From positions 1 through 64,000 of the forward strand of contig JAEYRH010000004.1 in the NCBI GenBank assembly GCA_023435705.1: a DNA stretch of 64,000 nucleotides. The letters are read 5' to 3'. This DNA comes from Bacillota bacterium. GTDB taxonomy: Bacteria > Bacillota > Clostridia > Christensenellales > UMGS416. Shown here piece after piece: positions 30,233 through 39,660 of this stretch (positions within the stretch are counted from its first letter, which is position 1; the number at the start of each line of letters is the position of its first letter). Made by a program: the position numbers and the translations under genes. The notes beneath the pieces are model-generated. The model was given only the letters and a program-made list of their open reading frames with translations, was not told the DNA's origin and made no database searches.

Positions 30233-31206
30233 CTACCTTTCGTAATCCACGGCTTTTCGCTCCGGCATGTTCATATCCTCATCCGGCTCACTGTCGATCA
30301 TTTCGTTCTCGCGCTTGTCCATGTTTAGCAAGCTATTGAGCTCAGTCAAGCGCGCAGACTTCGTCTGTAACTCCTGCTCCTTTTCAAACGGGATTTCTAT
30401 TTGTTCTTTGGCAGTCTCTAGCTGCTGCAGGATTGTTATTAGTTGTTCGCGACAATGCTCAAGCTTCATCGGGATGTCCTCAAGTGCATTGTTGAGGCGC
30501 GTAAGATTGCCGTGGACGTCCGTCCCTAAAACGACCGTGTGGCTCAAGTTTCCGCGAAATGTAATCTGATACTGCTTGTAGAAGCTGTCAAAAGAGAACA
30601 GCAGCGTGAAGCCCATATAGCTACACAATTCCTGCGGCTCAGGAGACGTCATTCCATTGCAGGCTTCAATGATAGCTGCGCCTGCCTTCGCTTTATCTTC
30701 AAAATAGCTGCCCTTGATGCTCATTGCGGCTAATTTCTCTCTATCCCCGTCACCCCTATGCTCCTTAAACAGAGCCAGATCGCGCTCATATCCGGCAATC
30801 CGTTCTCCCGCAGCTTTGATCTGTTGTGGGAAATCGTGAATCAGCCTATCCTCTAGCGTATACCGCTGGCTCAGGTGGTTGGCTTTGAGAAGCTTCAGTT
30901 TCGAAACCTGAATATCCAGGTCCATCTTCTCCTTAATGTATGGATTTCCGGTAGCAAGAGCCTTTACTTCAGCGTAACTGAGCGCCGTTTCGTCGATGTC
31001 CTCAGCGCTCCGGACCGGGGACTTGCTTGTCATGATCTGCGAGATGAACCGCTGCTTGTTCTCCAATATCTGATACAGGTAAGCATCGAACGTGTTCTCA
31101 GTAACATAGCGGAAAATGTAAACCTCCTCATTTTTGTTCCCCTGCCTGACGATGCGCCCGGCTCGCTGCTCCAAATCAGTCGGACAGATTTTGCGGACAA
31201 TATTAT
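30233..31206 (-). pseudogene. ICE helicase C-terminal fragment, copy 5
   Basis: About 313 residues from motif VI to the C-terminus with no stops. The middle (LEDRLIHDFPQQIKAAGER onward) is clearly diverged from copies 2-4, so this is not a recent duplicate, yet its 5' end falls at the same breakpoint. The first ~110 residues remain nearly identical to the other copies. Confidence 0.85.
31177..31206. repeat. Shared 30-bp breakpoint sequence, copy 5
   Basis: One substitution relative to copies 2 and 3. Similarity ends immediately to the right, next to the leader of the ECF sigma operon. Confidence 0.8.
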
Positions 31207-31286
31207 TAACCCAAAGAAATTTCCATTATATTTAAACTTATTACCCCCATTATCCATTATGATTGATGTACCAATGCGGAGGAAGC

Positions 31287-31826
31287 ATGAACGACGATCA
31301 ATTGATGCTGGAGGCGGCAAAGGGCAACCGGGCAGCCATGGAGTTGCTTGTGCTGCGTCATTACGATGACGTTTATGCCTTTGCCACCCGGCGCACCGGC
31401 TCTGTGCAGGCTGCACAGGACATCGCGCAAACCACATTTGAAAACCTCGTGCGCAGCGTGGGTGCTTACCGGCCTTTGGGCCGGTTCCGGGCATTTCTTT
31501 TTACCATTGCCGCCAATGAAGTGCGTGCCTATTTCCGAAACCGGCCCAATACTTCCGTGCCGCAAGACGAAATCAGCGATGGTGGCGACGGCATCCGGTT
31601 GCTGATGCGCCGCGAGGATTACCGTTGCGTGCGCGCAGCATTGAACGAGCTGCCGGCTGCCCAGCAGGAGGCGTTGATTCTCTTTTATTACCACGACATG
31701 AGCATCAAGGATGTGGCCCGCGTGACCGGTAGCAATGAAAACACCGTGAAATCCCGCCTGCGCCTTGCCCTGGAAAAGCTGAGGGGCAGGCTGAGAGGAG
31801 AGCTCGATGAACAGGAATTTGTCTGA
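31287..31826 (+). CDS. ECF-type RNA polymerase sigma factor
   Basis: 179 residues with sigma region 2 (DIAQTTFENLVRSVGAYRPLGRFRAFLF) and region 4 (LPAAQQEALILFYYHDMSIKDVARV...TVKSRL). Start chosen at the ATG preceded by GCGGAGGA. It opens the plus-strand operon 31287-39089 and overlaps the next gene by 20 bases. It probably directs expression of its own transporter operon in response to a signal relayed by the downstream membrane protein. Confidence 0.9.
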   Translation: MNDDQLMLEAAKGNRAAMELLVLRHYDDVYAFATRRTGSVQAAQDIAQTTFENLVRSVGAYRPLGRFRAFLFTIAANEVRAYFRNRPNTSVPQDEISDGGDGIRLLMRREDYRCVRAALNELPAAQQEALILFYYHDMSIKDVARVTGSNENTVKSRLRLALEKLRGRLRGELDEQEFV

Positions 31827-32604
31827 ACTGGATGCGGACACCCGCGCACTGCTGGAGGAACTGAGCGGCAAGCTTGATGCCTGCGCAGCGCCACCAGCAC
31901 CGCAGTCCATCCGCGAAAGCATTGCCCGCAATGCCGCGGAGCTGCTGCTCGCCAAACCATCGGCGGCACAATCGTTGTGGCGTCAGCTGCGCATACAAGC
32001 CCAATTCCTGCCCTGGTGGTATTACGCAGCCAGCGCGGTGCTCTGCGTGGTCGGCGTAATGCTGCTGCGCCTGATGCCCTATGACAATGCCGCCCGCATC
32101 GGTCTGGTCATCGGCATGGCGCCGCTGCCGGCTCTTTTGGGCCTTCTGGAGCTTTTCCACGGCGCCGATGAGGGTATGGGCGAAATCGAAAGCGCCTGCC
32201 GCTACGCACCTGCCCGGGTGATGAGCGCCCGAATGCTGATCGTGGGCGTGATCTCGGCGTTCATCGCCGCCGTCATCGGCATGGCTTCGGGGATCGCCCA
32301 GGGGTGGGTGGCAGCCGGCGTGGTCGTGGTGCCGTTCTGCGGCGGCTCGGCGTTGGGGCTGCTGCTCTCGTCGGCGCTGCGGGGCCGCGCCTCCAGCGCC
32401 CAGGTGGCATTGGCGATTGCGCTGACCAACGGCGTGGCTGCGGCCGCGGTGAATTCCAGCATCAGCAACCACGATATGGCGCTCACACCGGTCGGTTGGG
32501 CGCTGGCGATGGTGGCTTCTGCCATCGCCCTGGGGTTTGCTGTCAAGACCCTGTCTTCCGAACACTCCAAGCTGATGGAAAGGAAACTGCTGCAATGGAA
32601 CTGA
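31807..32604 (+). CDS. Multi-pass membrane protein, possible anti-sigma factor
   Basis: 265 residues: a soluble N-terminal region of about 70 residues, then six hydrophobic helices (WWYYAASAVLCVVGVMLL onward). It overlaps both the sigma factor gene and the ABC ATPase gene, as expected of a translationally coupled regulator. Its position directly after an ECF sigma gene suggests a membrane anti-sigma role, but no zinc-binding anti-sigma motif is visible. Confidence 0.6.
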   Translation: MNRNLSELDADTRALLEELSGKLDACAAPPAPQSIRESIARNAAELLLAKPSAAQSLWRQLRIQAQFLPWWYYAASAVLCVVGVMLLRLMPYDNAARIGLVIGMAPLPALLGLLELFHGADEGMGEIESACRYAPARVMSARMLIVGVISAFIAAVIGMASGIAQGWVAAGVVVVPFCGGSALGLLLSSALRGRASSAQVALAIALTNGVAAAAVNSSISNHDMALTPVGWALAMVASAIALGFAVKTLSSEHSKLMERKLLQWN

Positions 32605-33470
32605 GCGTATCGAACCTGACCAAAACCTATGGAAAAAAAGTGGCTGTGGACAATCTCTCATTCAGGCTGGGCGGCGGTGTGTATGGCCTGCTAGGCCCCA
32701 ACGGCTCCGGTAAAACCACGCTGATGCGCATGCTCACCGGTATCCTGGAGCCCACTGGCGGCACTGTGTTGCTGGATGGCAAACCGATTGAGCAGTTGGG
32801 TGAAACCTTCCGGGCGATGCTGGGCTATCTGCCGCAGGAGTTCGGATTTTACCGGGGCTTCACGGGGCTCGACACGCTGCGCTACATCGCAGCGCTCAAG
32901 GGCCTGGACCGCAAGCAAACGGAGCAGCGCGTGGAAGAGCTGCTGGAAACCGTGGGCCTCACCGCCGATGCCAAGAGGCGTGTCAGCGGCTACTCCGGCG
33001 GCATGCGCCGCAGGCTGGGCATCGCCCAGGCGCTGCTCAACAACCCGGATATCCTGATCCTGGACGAACCCACCGCAGGGCTTGATCCGCAGGAGCGGGT
33101 GCGGTTCCGCAACATGATCTCGGAAATCGCCGCGTCGCGGCTGGTGCTGCTTTCCACCCACATCGTCAGCGACATCGAGCACATCGCGGGGCAGGTGCTG
33201 CTGATGAAGGAGGGCCGGCTGCTGCGCATGGCCGCGCCGCAGGAGATCGTGCAGGAGGCCCGGGGCCGCGTGTGGACGGTGCGGGCCAGCCGCGAGCAGA
33301 TGGAGGAGATCAAAAAGCATTACCCCATCGGCAACCTGCGCAATGTGGACGGCGGCATGGAGCTGCGCATCGTGGGTGACGACGCACCGCAGCTGCCCGG
33401 CGTGATGCCCGCCGAGCCGGGTCTTGAGGATGTGTATCTGTATCATTTCCGCCAGGCCAGTGGGGAATGA
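32595..33470 (+). CDS. ABC transporter ATP-binding protein
   Basis: 291 residues with Walker A GPNGSGKTT, signature YSGGMRRRLG, Walker B ILILDEP and the switch His in LLSTHI. The ~70-residue C-terminal extension is common in exporters of the antibiotic or lantibiotic type. I chose ATG 32595, which overlaps the upstream stop by 10 bases; a longer frame exists but lies inside the previous gene. The three following genes encode the membrane partners. Confidence 0.9.
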   Translation: MELSVSNLTKTYGKKVAVDNLSFRLGGGVYGLLGPNGSGKTTLMRMLTGILEPTGGTVLLDGKPIEQLGETFRAMLGYLPQEFGFYRGFTGLDTLRYIAALKGLDRKQTEQRVEELLETVGLTADAKRRVSGYSGGMRRRLGIAQALLNNPDILILDEPTAGLDPQERVRFRNMISEIAASRLVLLSTHIVSDIEHIAGQVLLMKEGRLLRMAAPQEIVQEARGRVWTVRASREQMEEIKKHYPIGNLRNVDGGMELRIVGDDAPQLPGVMPAEPGLEDVYLYHFRQASGE

Positions 33471-33473
33471 GCG

Positions 33474-34685
33474 ATGGGCAGGCTGGTTGGGTGGGAGCTG
33501 AAAAAGCTCAGGGGCCGAAAAATCCTCTGGGTTGTGCTTGTGCTGGGAATGGCTCTGTTTCTCTTTATCTGCTGGAGCAGAATGGAGATTTATGGCCTCA
33601 GCGGCTATGCCGGGGGATATCACGAGGTTTATCTCCGCTATCAAGGCCAGACCGTCACCGATGCATTTCGCACGCAAGTCACGCAGGATTTCTTCCAATA
33701 TGTATCGGCTCATGCTGACCGTTTCAAATTGGTTGCCCTTGATGAAGGTGGCCCTGAGGAATATGCCTACTATCAATCAACCGGCCCATGGGGGGCTGAT
33801 ACCGGCATCTGGCAAGCCTACAACGACCTAAAGAGCGCATCAACGCTGGAGGATAATCAGAAGTTCCTGCGCTATGCCGAAGAACGCGTCGCCACAGGCA
33901 CCGATGAGCAGGGGGCAATGCTGCCGCCCTATCAGCTGCACGAGTATCAGAACACAGTCGCCAGAGGGGTGACAACACCGATCGTCCGCTTTACCAGGGG
34001 CTGGGATGAATGCCTGTATGATTCGGTTCTGACAGGAATTCTGACACTGGCCTGCATAGGGATAACGCTTCTCGGCTTGTTCAACACCGAAGCCACTTCC
34101 CGCATGGAAGTGCTTGTGCTGACTGCAAAGCACTCCAGACGGGTGGTGTGGGCGAAGCTCATCACCGGTGTGCTCGTTTCCGTTGCCGTGGTCGCGCTGT
34201 TCTTCGGGCTGCAATATGCCGTGTCCCTGGGCATCTGGGGCACAGAGGGCTCAATGCTGCCGGCAGACTACCACAGAGACATGCCCGGCAGCAGCGCGAT
34301 GACGATAGGCCAAGCCTATGCGCTCAGCATGCTCTTTGTGCTGGCGATGGCAACCGCCTGTGGGGCAATCGTGACTTGGGCGTCGGCACGGTTTCGCCAC
34401 CCATTGGTCGCGCTGCTGGCAGCCGGAGCAATCCTAGGTGGCATGGCGCTGGCGCAGGACACCTGGGTGCACAATTCTTATCGGTTTGCAAGCGATTCCT
34501 GGTCAAACTTTGTAAACAACGCCCTGCTGCTCCTGCCGTCCATCGCGCTCATTCAAACTGAGATCCTTCCATATCGGGCGTATACGATGCCCTGGCCATT
34601 GCTCGAGTTTGGTGTGCCGCTGGCAATGACGGTGCTGTTTTCCCTGCTTGCTTATCGTGCGTTTTTTCGTCGCAGCAAGATCTAG
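33474..34685 (+). CDS. ABC transporter permease 1
   Basis: 403 residues. One N-terminal membrane helix follows the WELKKLRGRKILW lead. A long extracytoplasmic region (about 40-175) follows, then five helices. It is clearly paralogous to the next gene (both share the ELKKL..RKILWV lead and YARGW/TRGWDE elements). It starts 3 bases after the ATPase stop. Probably half of an ABC-2 type exporter. Confidence 0.8.
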   Translation: MGRLVGWELKKLRGRKILWVVLVLGMALFLFICWSRMEIYGLSGYAGGYHEVYLRYQGQTVTDAFRTQVTQDFFQYVSAHADRFKLVALDEGGPEEYAYYQSTGPWGADTGIWQAYNDLKSASTLEDNQKFLRYAEERVATGTDEQGAMLPPYQLHEYQNTVARGVTTPIVRFTRGWDECLYDSVLTGILTLACIGITLLGLFNTEATSRMEVLVLTAKHSRRVVWAKLITGVLVSVAVVALFFGLQYAVSLGIWGTEGSMLPADYHRDMPGSSAMTIGQAYALSMLFVLAMATACGAIVTWASARFRHPLVALLAAGAILGGMALAQDTWVHNSYRFASDSWSNFVNNALLLLPSIALIQTEILPYRAYTMPWPLLEFGVPLAMTVLFSLLAYRAFFRRSKI

Positions 34686-34693
34686 GAGGATCT

Positions 34694-35908
34694 ATGAAAA
34701 CACTGCTCGCTTATGAACTTAAGAAGCTGCTCAACCGAAAAATCCTCTGGGTGGCGCTGGCGCTCGCCGTGGGGATGTGGGTGCAGGTGCGGGCCATCGG
34801 CATCGTGAATGAACGGCTCAGCGGCTCGGTGCAGGCGGAACGGGATATCCTCGGGCAATATGAGGGTGAGGTGATCACCGAGGCCCTCCAGGCTCGCTTG
34901 CAGCAAGACATGGAACGCTACATCGCCGCCCATCCCGACAGCTTTTTTCTGATGCAGATAGATGAGAACGATCCGGACAGCAAGGAAGAATACTGGCCGA
35001 ACGAAGCAGCGACGAGGTATGAAAGCAGTGCGTGGGTCACTTATTACAACCTGATTGGCAGCCGGTCGCTGGAAGACCAGCAGGAGTATGTGCGCTATGC
35101 GCAGCAGCGGCTGGATGATGGCACCACCGAGCAGGGCAAGCCGCTGACCTATCAGGACAAGCGCCGTTATCAGGAAATTGTGCAGGAAGGCGCGATACCG
35201 TCAGTGATCCACTATGCCAGAGGGTGGGAGGAGTTTTTTCAGGGCATCGATGAAAACGGCTTCATGGCCATTGTTGTGATCGGATTGGCACTGTTGGGGC
35301 TGTTCAACGGTGAGGCTTCCGCCCGCATGGAGGCCATCCTACTCACGGCCAAAGCCCGGCGGCGGGCTGTTGCAGCCAAGCTCCTGGCTGCCACGCTGGT
35401 TGCCACCGGCGTCGCCGCATTGTTCTTCGGGCTGCGGTTTGCGGCGGTGGCCTTTGCCTGGGGGCTGGATGGCGCGATGCTGCCCGTGAGCGCGATGAAC
35501 ACACACTATGGTGCCGGCACGATGCCCATCCTGCCCGCCTTCGCGCTGTCATCGCTGGCGCTGGCGCTGGCCGCCGTGGCCTGCGGTGCAATCGTGGCCT
35601 GGGTTTCGGCCCGGTTCCGCCACGGGTTGCTGACGCTGCTGGTGGGCGGTGGTATATTGACTGCCATGGCGCTGGTGTGGGACTTCAGGCCGCAGCTGTT
35701 CAAGCCTATCTATGGCACCCTGGCGTTTGACTGGATACACAAGTTTATGTCCGCGCTGCCGCTCACCGTGCTGCGGGATACCTATGATCTGGCAGAGCTA
35801 ATCTGCCAACCCTCCCTGTTGATTCTTCTGCTGGCTGTGCCCGCCGCTTTGACGGTGCTGCTCTATTGGCTGGCCCAGCGGGCGGTGCTGCGCCGCAGGA
35901 AGGTATAA
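34694..35908 (+). CDS. ABC transporter permease 2 (paralogue of permease 1)
   Basis: 404 residues with the same layout as permease 1: cytoplasmic YELKKLLNRKILW lead, one helix, large extracytoplasmic domain, five C-terminal helices. RBS AGGAGG at 34685. Probably arose by tandem duplication and may form a heterodimer with permease 1. Confidence 0.8.
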   Translation: MKTLLAYELKKLLNRKILWVALALAVGMWVQVRAIGIVNERLSGSVQAERDILGQYEGEVITEALQARLQQDMERYIAAHPDSFFLMQIDENDPDSKEEYWPNEAATRYESSAWVTYYNLIGSRSLEDQQEYVRYAQQRLDDGTTEQGKPLTYQDKRRYQEIVQEGAIPSVIHYARGWEEFFQGIDENGFMAIVVIGLALLGLFNGEASARMEAILLTAKARRRAVAAKLLAATLVATGVAALFFGLRFAAVAFAWGLDGAMLPVSAMNTHYGAGTMPILPAFALSSLALALAAVACGAIVAWVSARFRHGLLTLLVGGGILTAMALVWDFRPQLFKPIYGTLAFDWIHKFMSALPLTVLRDTYDLAELICQPSLLILLLAVPAALTVLLYWLAQRAVLRRRKV

Positions 35909-35910
35909 CC

Positions 35911-37044
35911 ATGCCGCGCATCATTTGGTATGAACTGAAGAAACTCTTCAGCCTGCCCGTGTTGGTGCTGTGGGCTGCCACGGCGGTGATCCTGCTTGCT
36001 TCGATGGCGGGGCGGTATGCCAACATGACCGGCCAGGCCTCGATGGACGGCGCGGGCATCCGGGCGATCTCGATGGAATACGCCGGGCCGCTCGATCAAG
36101 AGCTAGCCGACCGGGCACGCAAGGACTGGCGGGCGCTGCCCGACGAATGGAGCAGCCGGGATACGCCAGAGGCCGCCGCCCGCCGAATGGTGCTGCGGAC
36201 GCTGGACGAGGAATTCGCCATCGCCGCTGCCGGCATCTCGGCTACAGAACCGCCGAAAAATGCTTCTCCCGATGCAATCCTGCGCCTTGCGCCGATGCTG
36301 GAGCCCGCCCCTGTGCGGTTTGCCCATGGCTATTGGGAGGGCTGGCGGGCGCTGCTGGCGGCCTTCGATGGCGAAGCCGGGTGGCTGTGCGCGGTAATGG
36401 CGGCATTCGGTGTGTCGGCGTTGTTTTCCGGGGAAGGGTCATCCGGTATGGCGGCCTGCGTGCGCACCACCCGCCATGGCCGTCAAGCGCTGGCGTTGGG
36501 CAAAATCACGGCGGCGGCGGCGTATGCCATCCTTTCCGCAGTGGTGTGCGTAGGCTTACCGTTGGCGGCGGGCGCGGTGCTGTTTGGATTGCAGGGCCGC
36601 GAGCTGCCCGCTCAATTTGCCGGAACCCTGGACAACCCCATCGCCTACCCGCTCACGCTTGCGCAATACGCAGGCCTGCGGGCTGCCATGGCAGCGATGG
36701 GAGCGCTGGCGCTGGCCGGCTGCACGGCGCTGCTCAGCGCGGCGCTGCCTTCAGTCACCACCCCGGCGGTGGCAGCGTTGGCACTGTTTGCCGCGCCGAC
36801 CCTGCTGGCCCAGATGAAGCTGGACAGCCCGGTGCTGGATTGCATTCTGCGCTATCTGCCCTCGCGGCTGCTGCTTGCCCAGCCGGGCATGAAGGCCATG
36901 CAAGCGGTTGCACTGTGGAATGGCGCGCTGTGGCAGCCGGCATGGTTATGCATTTTTTGGGCGGCGATGCTGCCCGCTATGGGCCTGCTGGCCGTGCGGC
37001 AATGGCGAAAGGTGCGCCGGGAAGAACCGATTTCTCAGGACTGA
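35911..37044 (+). CDS. ABC transporter permease 3
   Basis: About 377 residues from ATG 35911, two bases after the previous stop. It has the same WYELKKLFSLPVLVLW lead and helix pattern as permeases 1 and 2 but is more diverged. The region is extremely GC-rich, and long open frames on other strands here are shadows. A third permease for one ATPase suggests subunits of alternative complexes. Confidence 0.75.
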   Translation: MPRIIWYELKKLFSLPVLVLWAATAVILLASMAGRYANMTGQASMDGAGIRAISMEYAGPLDQELADRARKDWRALPDEWSSRDTPEAAARRMVLRTLDEEFAIAAAGISATEPPKNASPDAILRLAPMLEPAPVRFAHGYWEGWRALLAAFDGEAGWLCAVMAAFGVSALFSGEGSSGMAACVRTTRHGRQALALGKITAAAAYAILSAVVCVGLPLAAGAVLFGLQGRELPAQFAGTLDNPIAYPLTLAQYAGLRAAMAAMGALALAGCTALLSAALPSVTTPAVAALALFAAPTLLAQMKLDSPVLDCILRYLPSRLLLAQPGMKAMQAVALWNGALWQPAWLCIFWAAMLPAMGLLAVRQWRKVRREEPISQD

Positions 37045-37056
37045 CTGGAGGATAAA

Positions 37057-38052
37057 ATGAAGAAACTAATCGCTGTTTTGCTGGCGGCATTGTTTGCCGT
37101 CACCCTTTCAACCCCGGCTTTTGCCGCGCCCCCTCCTTCCATGCAGATAAGGCTTATCGTTGCCAGCTATAAGCTGGACGGTGACGCACTCACACCCGGC
37201 ACCGCAGGCAAGCTGCTTGTGACCCTGCGGAATACCCACAACAAGTCTTATGTGCGCAATATCACCGTTGTGACGGCCAGTGCCGACAGCGCGCTGCTGT
37301 GCCAGGGCCGGAACCAATGGTATCTGCCACGGCTGGACGCCGGCAAAAGCACCGGGGTTTCCATTGCTCTCAAAGCGGTGGAGAACGCTGCCGCCGGTGT
37401 GCACACCCTGACGCTGGACATCCGCTATGAAGACGCCAAGGGCATGGAAGGGACCATGAGCGCCACGGTGCCTGTGGAGGTGCGGGCGGCAACAGCCCCG
37501 CTGGAGCAACCACGGCTGCGGGCGGATGCGCCGGAACCGCTGCCGGTGGGTGTGGCAGACCCGGTCACAGTTAAGCTCGCTGCGCACAATCTGGGCAAGG
37601 GCACGCTCTATAACCTGAGCGCCACCGCCAGCGGCCAAGGGCTCACATTGGTGCGCGACGCCTACGCCGGCAATCTGGACAGCGGGAAGAGTGCGGACAT
37701 TGAGCTCACACTGGCATTTGATAAGAGCATTGCCGAAGCGGTAAAGGCTTCTGATGCCTGGACGACCGCGCAGCCCGGCGACTCTGCCCCGACGCTGGAA
37801 GCGCCCGCTGAGGTCACATTGACCTATGAAGATGCAGACGGCAAAGTCTATACGCAAACGATCCGTTTTGCCGCCCAGGCCAACATTCCCCGGCCTCAGG
37901 AACCCGATTTCACCGTGCCGCAGACGCAGCAAGGCAGCACAGCCGCCCGTCAGGATCCCACCGGCTGGGTGGTGGCCGGCATCGCGCTGGTGGTGGCGAT
38001 GGTGGCAATCGCGCTGTCGCTGTGGGCCCGCCGCAGGAGGGCTGCAAGATGA
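37057..38052 (+). CDS. Secreted/membrane-anchored protein with NEW3-like beta domains
   Basis: 331 residues: signal peptide (MKKLIAVLLAALFAVTLSTPAFA), two Ig-like domains of about 120 residues of the type found beside ABC exporters, then a C-terminal membrane helix (WVVAGIALVVAMVAIALSLW) and a basic tail. RBS GGAGG. It overlaps the next start (ATGA). Probably an extracellular accessory component of the exporter. Confidence 0.75.
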   Translation: MKKLIAVLLAALFAVTLSTPAFAAPPPSMQIRLIVASYKLDGDALTPGTAGKLLVTLRNTHNKSYVRNITVVTASADSALLCQGRNQWYLPRLDAGKSTGVSIALKAVENAAAGVHTLTLDIRYEDAKGMEGTMSATVPVEVRAATAPLEQPRLRADAPEPLPVGVADPVTVKLAAHNLGKGTLYNLSATASGQGLTLVRDAYAGNLDSGKSADIELTLAFDKSIAEAVKASDAWTTAQPGDSAPTLEAPAEVTLTYEDADGKVYTQTIRFAAQANIPRPQEPDFTVPQTQQGSTAARQDPTGWVVAGIALVVAMVAIALSLWARRRRAAR

Positions 38053-39089
38053 AGGGGCTGCATCCATTGGCTGGAGCAGCGCTTGCTGCGTTTGCATTGT
38101 GCGCCACAATCGCCCTTGCAGCGGATCTGGGCTATCGCGATGCTGCGGCGCAGTTTGATGCGGCCGGAGCTCCTGTGGTGCAGGTCTATTCGTCCGGCAG
38201 CACCGGCGCACCGGCTCTGGATGAGAAGACAGCAGCGGCATTCCGCGCCATCGAAGGTGTGCGGGCAGCAGTGGCGATCACCGAAGTGCCCGTCACGCTG
38301 TCAGGATTGGATTACACGTTGTCTGCCACGGTGTTTGCAGTCGAAGAGACTGCCCTCGAGTCGCTGCGGTTGCCCTTGCAGCAGGGAGCATTGCCCGACA
38401 GTGCATGGCGCACGCAGGCGTTGGTGGGCAGCAAGCTGGCATCAGAACTGGCTGAAGCCACCAACCGAGTCGACCTCTCGCTACCCGGTACGGTGCGGTT
38501 AACTTTGGAGGGCGGCGGAACCCTGGATGTGCAACTCAGCGGCGTGGCGCAGGCCACGGGCACTGCTCGTGATGATGGCTTGTGGCTGGACGAATCGATC
38601 CTGCGCCAATTGCTGCCGGTTGAACGCAGCGATAACCCGCTGCCCATTACCAGGGTGGAAGTAGAGGCCCGCACGGTGGCAGCATCCCAGGAAGTGGCTC
38701 AAGCGCTGCGAGCACAGAGATTTCTCGTGGAGAACCCTGCCCAAGACAAGGCACGCACACTGGAAGAAAGCTCTGCCATGAGCAGGCAATGGGGTGTTCT
38801 AGCAGCCTTGGCATTGGCTAGCACAGTGTGGGCGCTGTGGAGAAAGCCGCCAGTGCGGTTGCAGGCCGCGCTGATAGGCGCTGTCTGTTCCGCTGCTGTG
38901 GGCATAGCGTTGGCAGCAGCGTTGATGCAGGTGGCCATGCTTCTGGGTGCGCGGTTCTTCCTCTCTGCTGATGCCAGGTATCTGCTCGATTCGCCGAGAC
39001 TGCTGGCAGTTGAGTTGATGACGCTAACTTTTATGTTGGTTAGAACAACGACAATGTTGCTTAAGAGAAATTTTGCTGCAAATGTTTGA
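38049..39089 (+). CDS. Small FtsX/MacB-like membrane protein
   Basis: 346 residues from ATG 38049, which overlaps the upstream stop by 4 bases. One N-terminal helix is followed by a periplasmic-type domain (about 30-250) with the ALVGSKLASEL element of MacB-like proteins, then three helices. Fewer than the usual four helices are visible, so it may be a reduced permease. Last gene of the operon, followed by a terminator. Confidence 0.65.
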   Translation: MKGLHPLAGAALAAFALCATIALAADLGYRDAAAQFDAAGAPVVQVYSSGSTGAPALDEKTAAAFRAIEGVRAAVAITEVPVTLSGLDYTLSATVFAVEETALESLRLPLQQGALPDSAWRTQALVGSKLASELAEATNRVDLSLPGTVRLTLEGGGTLDVQLSGVAQATGTARDDGLWLDESILRQLLPVERSDNPLPITRVEVEARTVAASQEVAQALRAQRFLVENPAQDKARTLEESSAMSRQWGVLAALALASTVWALWRKPPVRLQAALIGAVCSAAVGIALAAALMQVAMLLGARFFLSADARYLLDSPRLLAVELMTLTFMLVRTTTMLLKRNFAANV

Positions 39090-39105
39090 AATCAAATCGA
39101 GACCG

Positions 39106-39137
39106 GGTGTAGGGTGTATCTACACCTACACCTTTAT
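39106..39137 (+). terminator. Predicted terminator of the sigma/ABC operon
   Basis: An arm GGTGTAGGGTGTA and its partner TACACCTACACC form a 12-bp stem with one bulged G and a short loop, followed by TTTATT. It lies 17 bases after the last stop of the operon. Confidence 0.6.
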
Positions 39138-39179
39138 TGATACGAATTGAGAAGGGGGGCAATGCTGAAGTGCACCTCA

Positions 39180-39394
39180 ATCATACTTACCTTTCTAAAA
39201 GATTAAGCTGCCTAGTATGTGTTCGATTCCATGCTACATCTGTAGTAGCTCATTGAAGTCTTTCCATGTACGGCGGATGGTTCTCGATGATATGCTTTAG
39301 TTCATTCGGGTCATAGATCTGTAGGTAGGTCGGCAAGTCCATCCGCTTCGCCGCTTCACTCTGTTCCCTGGTTACATTGGAATCCGTATTCACC
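39180..39394 (-). pseudogene. Toprim-type ICE protein remnant with internal deletion
   Basis: The first ~30 codons (VTREQSEAAKRMDLPTYLQ) and the last part (HIIENHPPYMERLQ-type, matching VVENCPPHSGKDYNELLQ of the intact copy) survive, joined with the middle removed. The 3' flank from about 39140 also matches the flank of the intact gene at 18565-18601. It sits after helicase copy 6. Confidence 0.7.
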
Positions 39395-39660
39395 TCATCT
39401 TTCATGACAAACCGCCCTGCGATCCGACTCCGGCGATTCCTCCTCGGGCTCCGCGTCCATGATGACATTATCACGCTGATCCATATTCAGCAGGCTATTG
39501 AGCTCTGCCAACCGTGCTGTCTTCATCTGTAGTTCCCGCTCCTTATCAAAGGGAACCACGATCTGTTCCTTGGCCGTCTCCATCTGTTGCTGAAGAGTCT
39601 TGTGTTGTTCCCGGCAAAACTCCAGCTTCTTCGGGATCTCGGCAAGTGCATTGTCCAAGC
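39395..39660 (-). pseudogene. ICE helicase C-terminal fragment, copy 6
   Basis: The last ~88 codons of the helicase (LDNALAEIPKKLEFCREQ to the stop) are directly joined, out of frame, to the methylase part of the same kind of gene at 39661-43160. Unlike copies 1-5 this fragment does not start at the common breakpoint. The entire helicase core has been deleted between IHAEYAE and SLDNALAE. Confidence 0.8.

Noticed and set aside
699..31206. Group II intron as cause of the shared helicase breakpoint
   Set aside because: A group II intron would leave a conserved domain V and VI next to the break; the sequences there are all different, and no reverse transcriptase is present.
699..31206. Insertion sequence end at the breakpoint
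   Set aside because: TGTCCG occurs twice on the minus strand as in some transposon ends, but there is no inverted partner and no transposase in any module.
31257..38241. Long minus-strand frames opposite the sigma/ABC operon
   Set aside because: They are Arg/Pro/His/Ala-rich shadows of very GC-rich genes, lack ribosome sites and show no domain.
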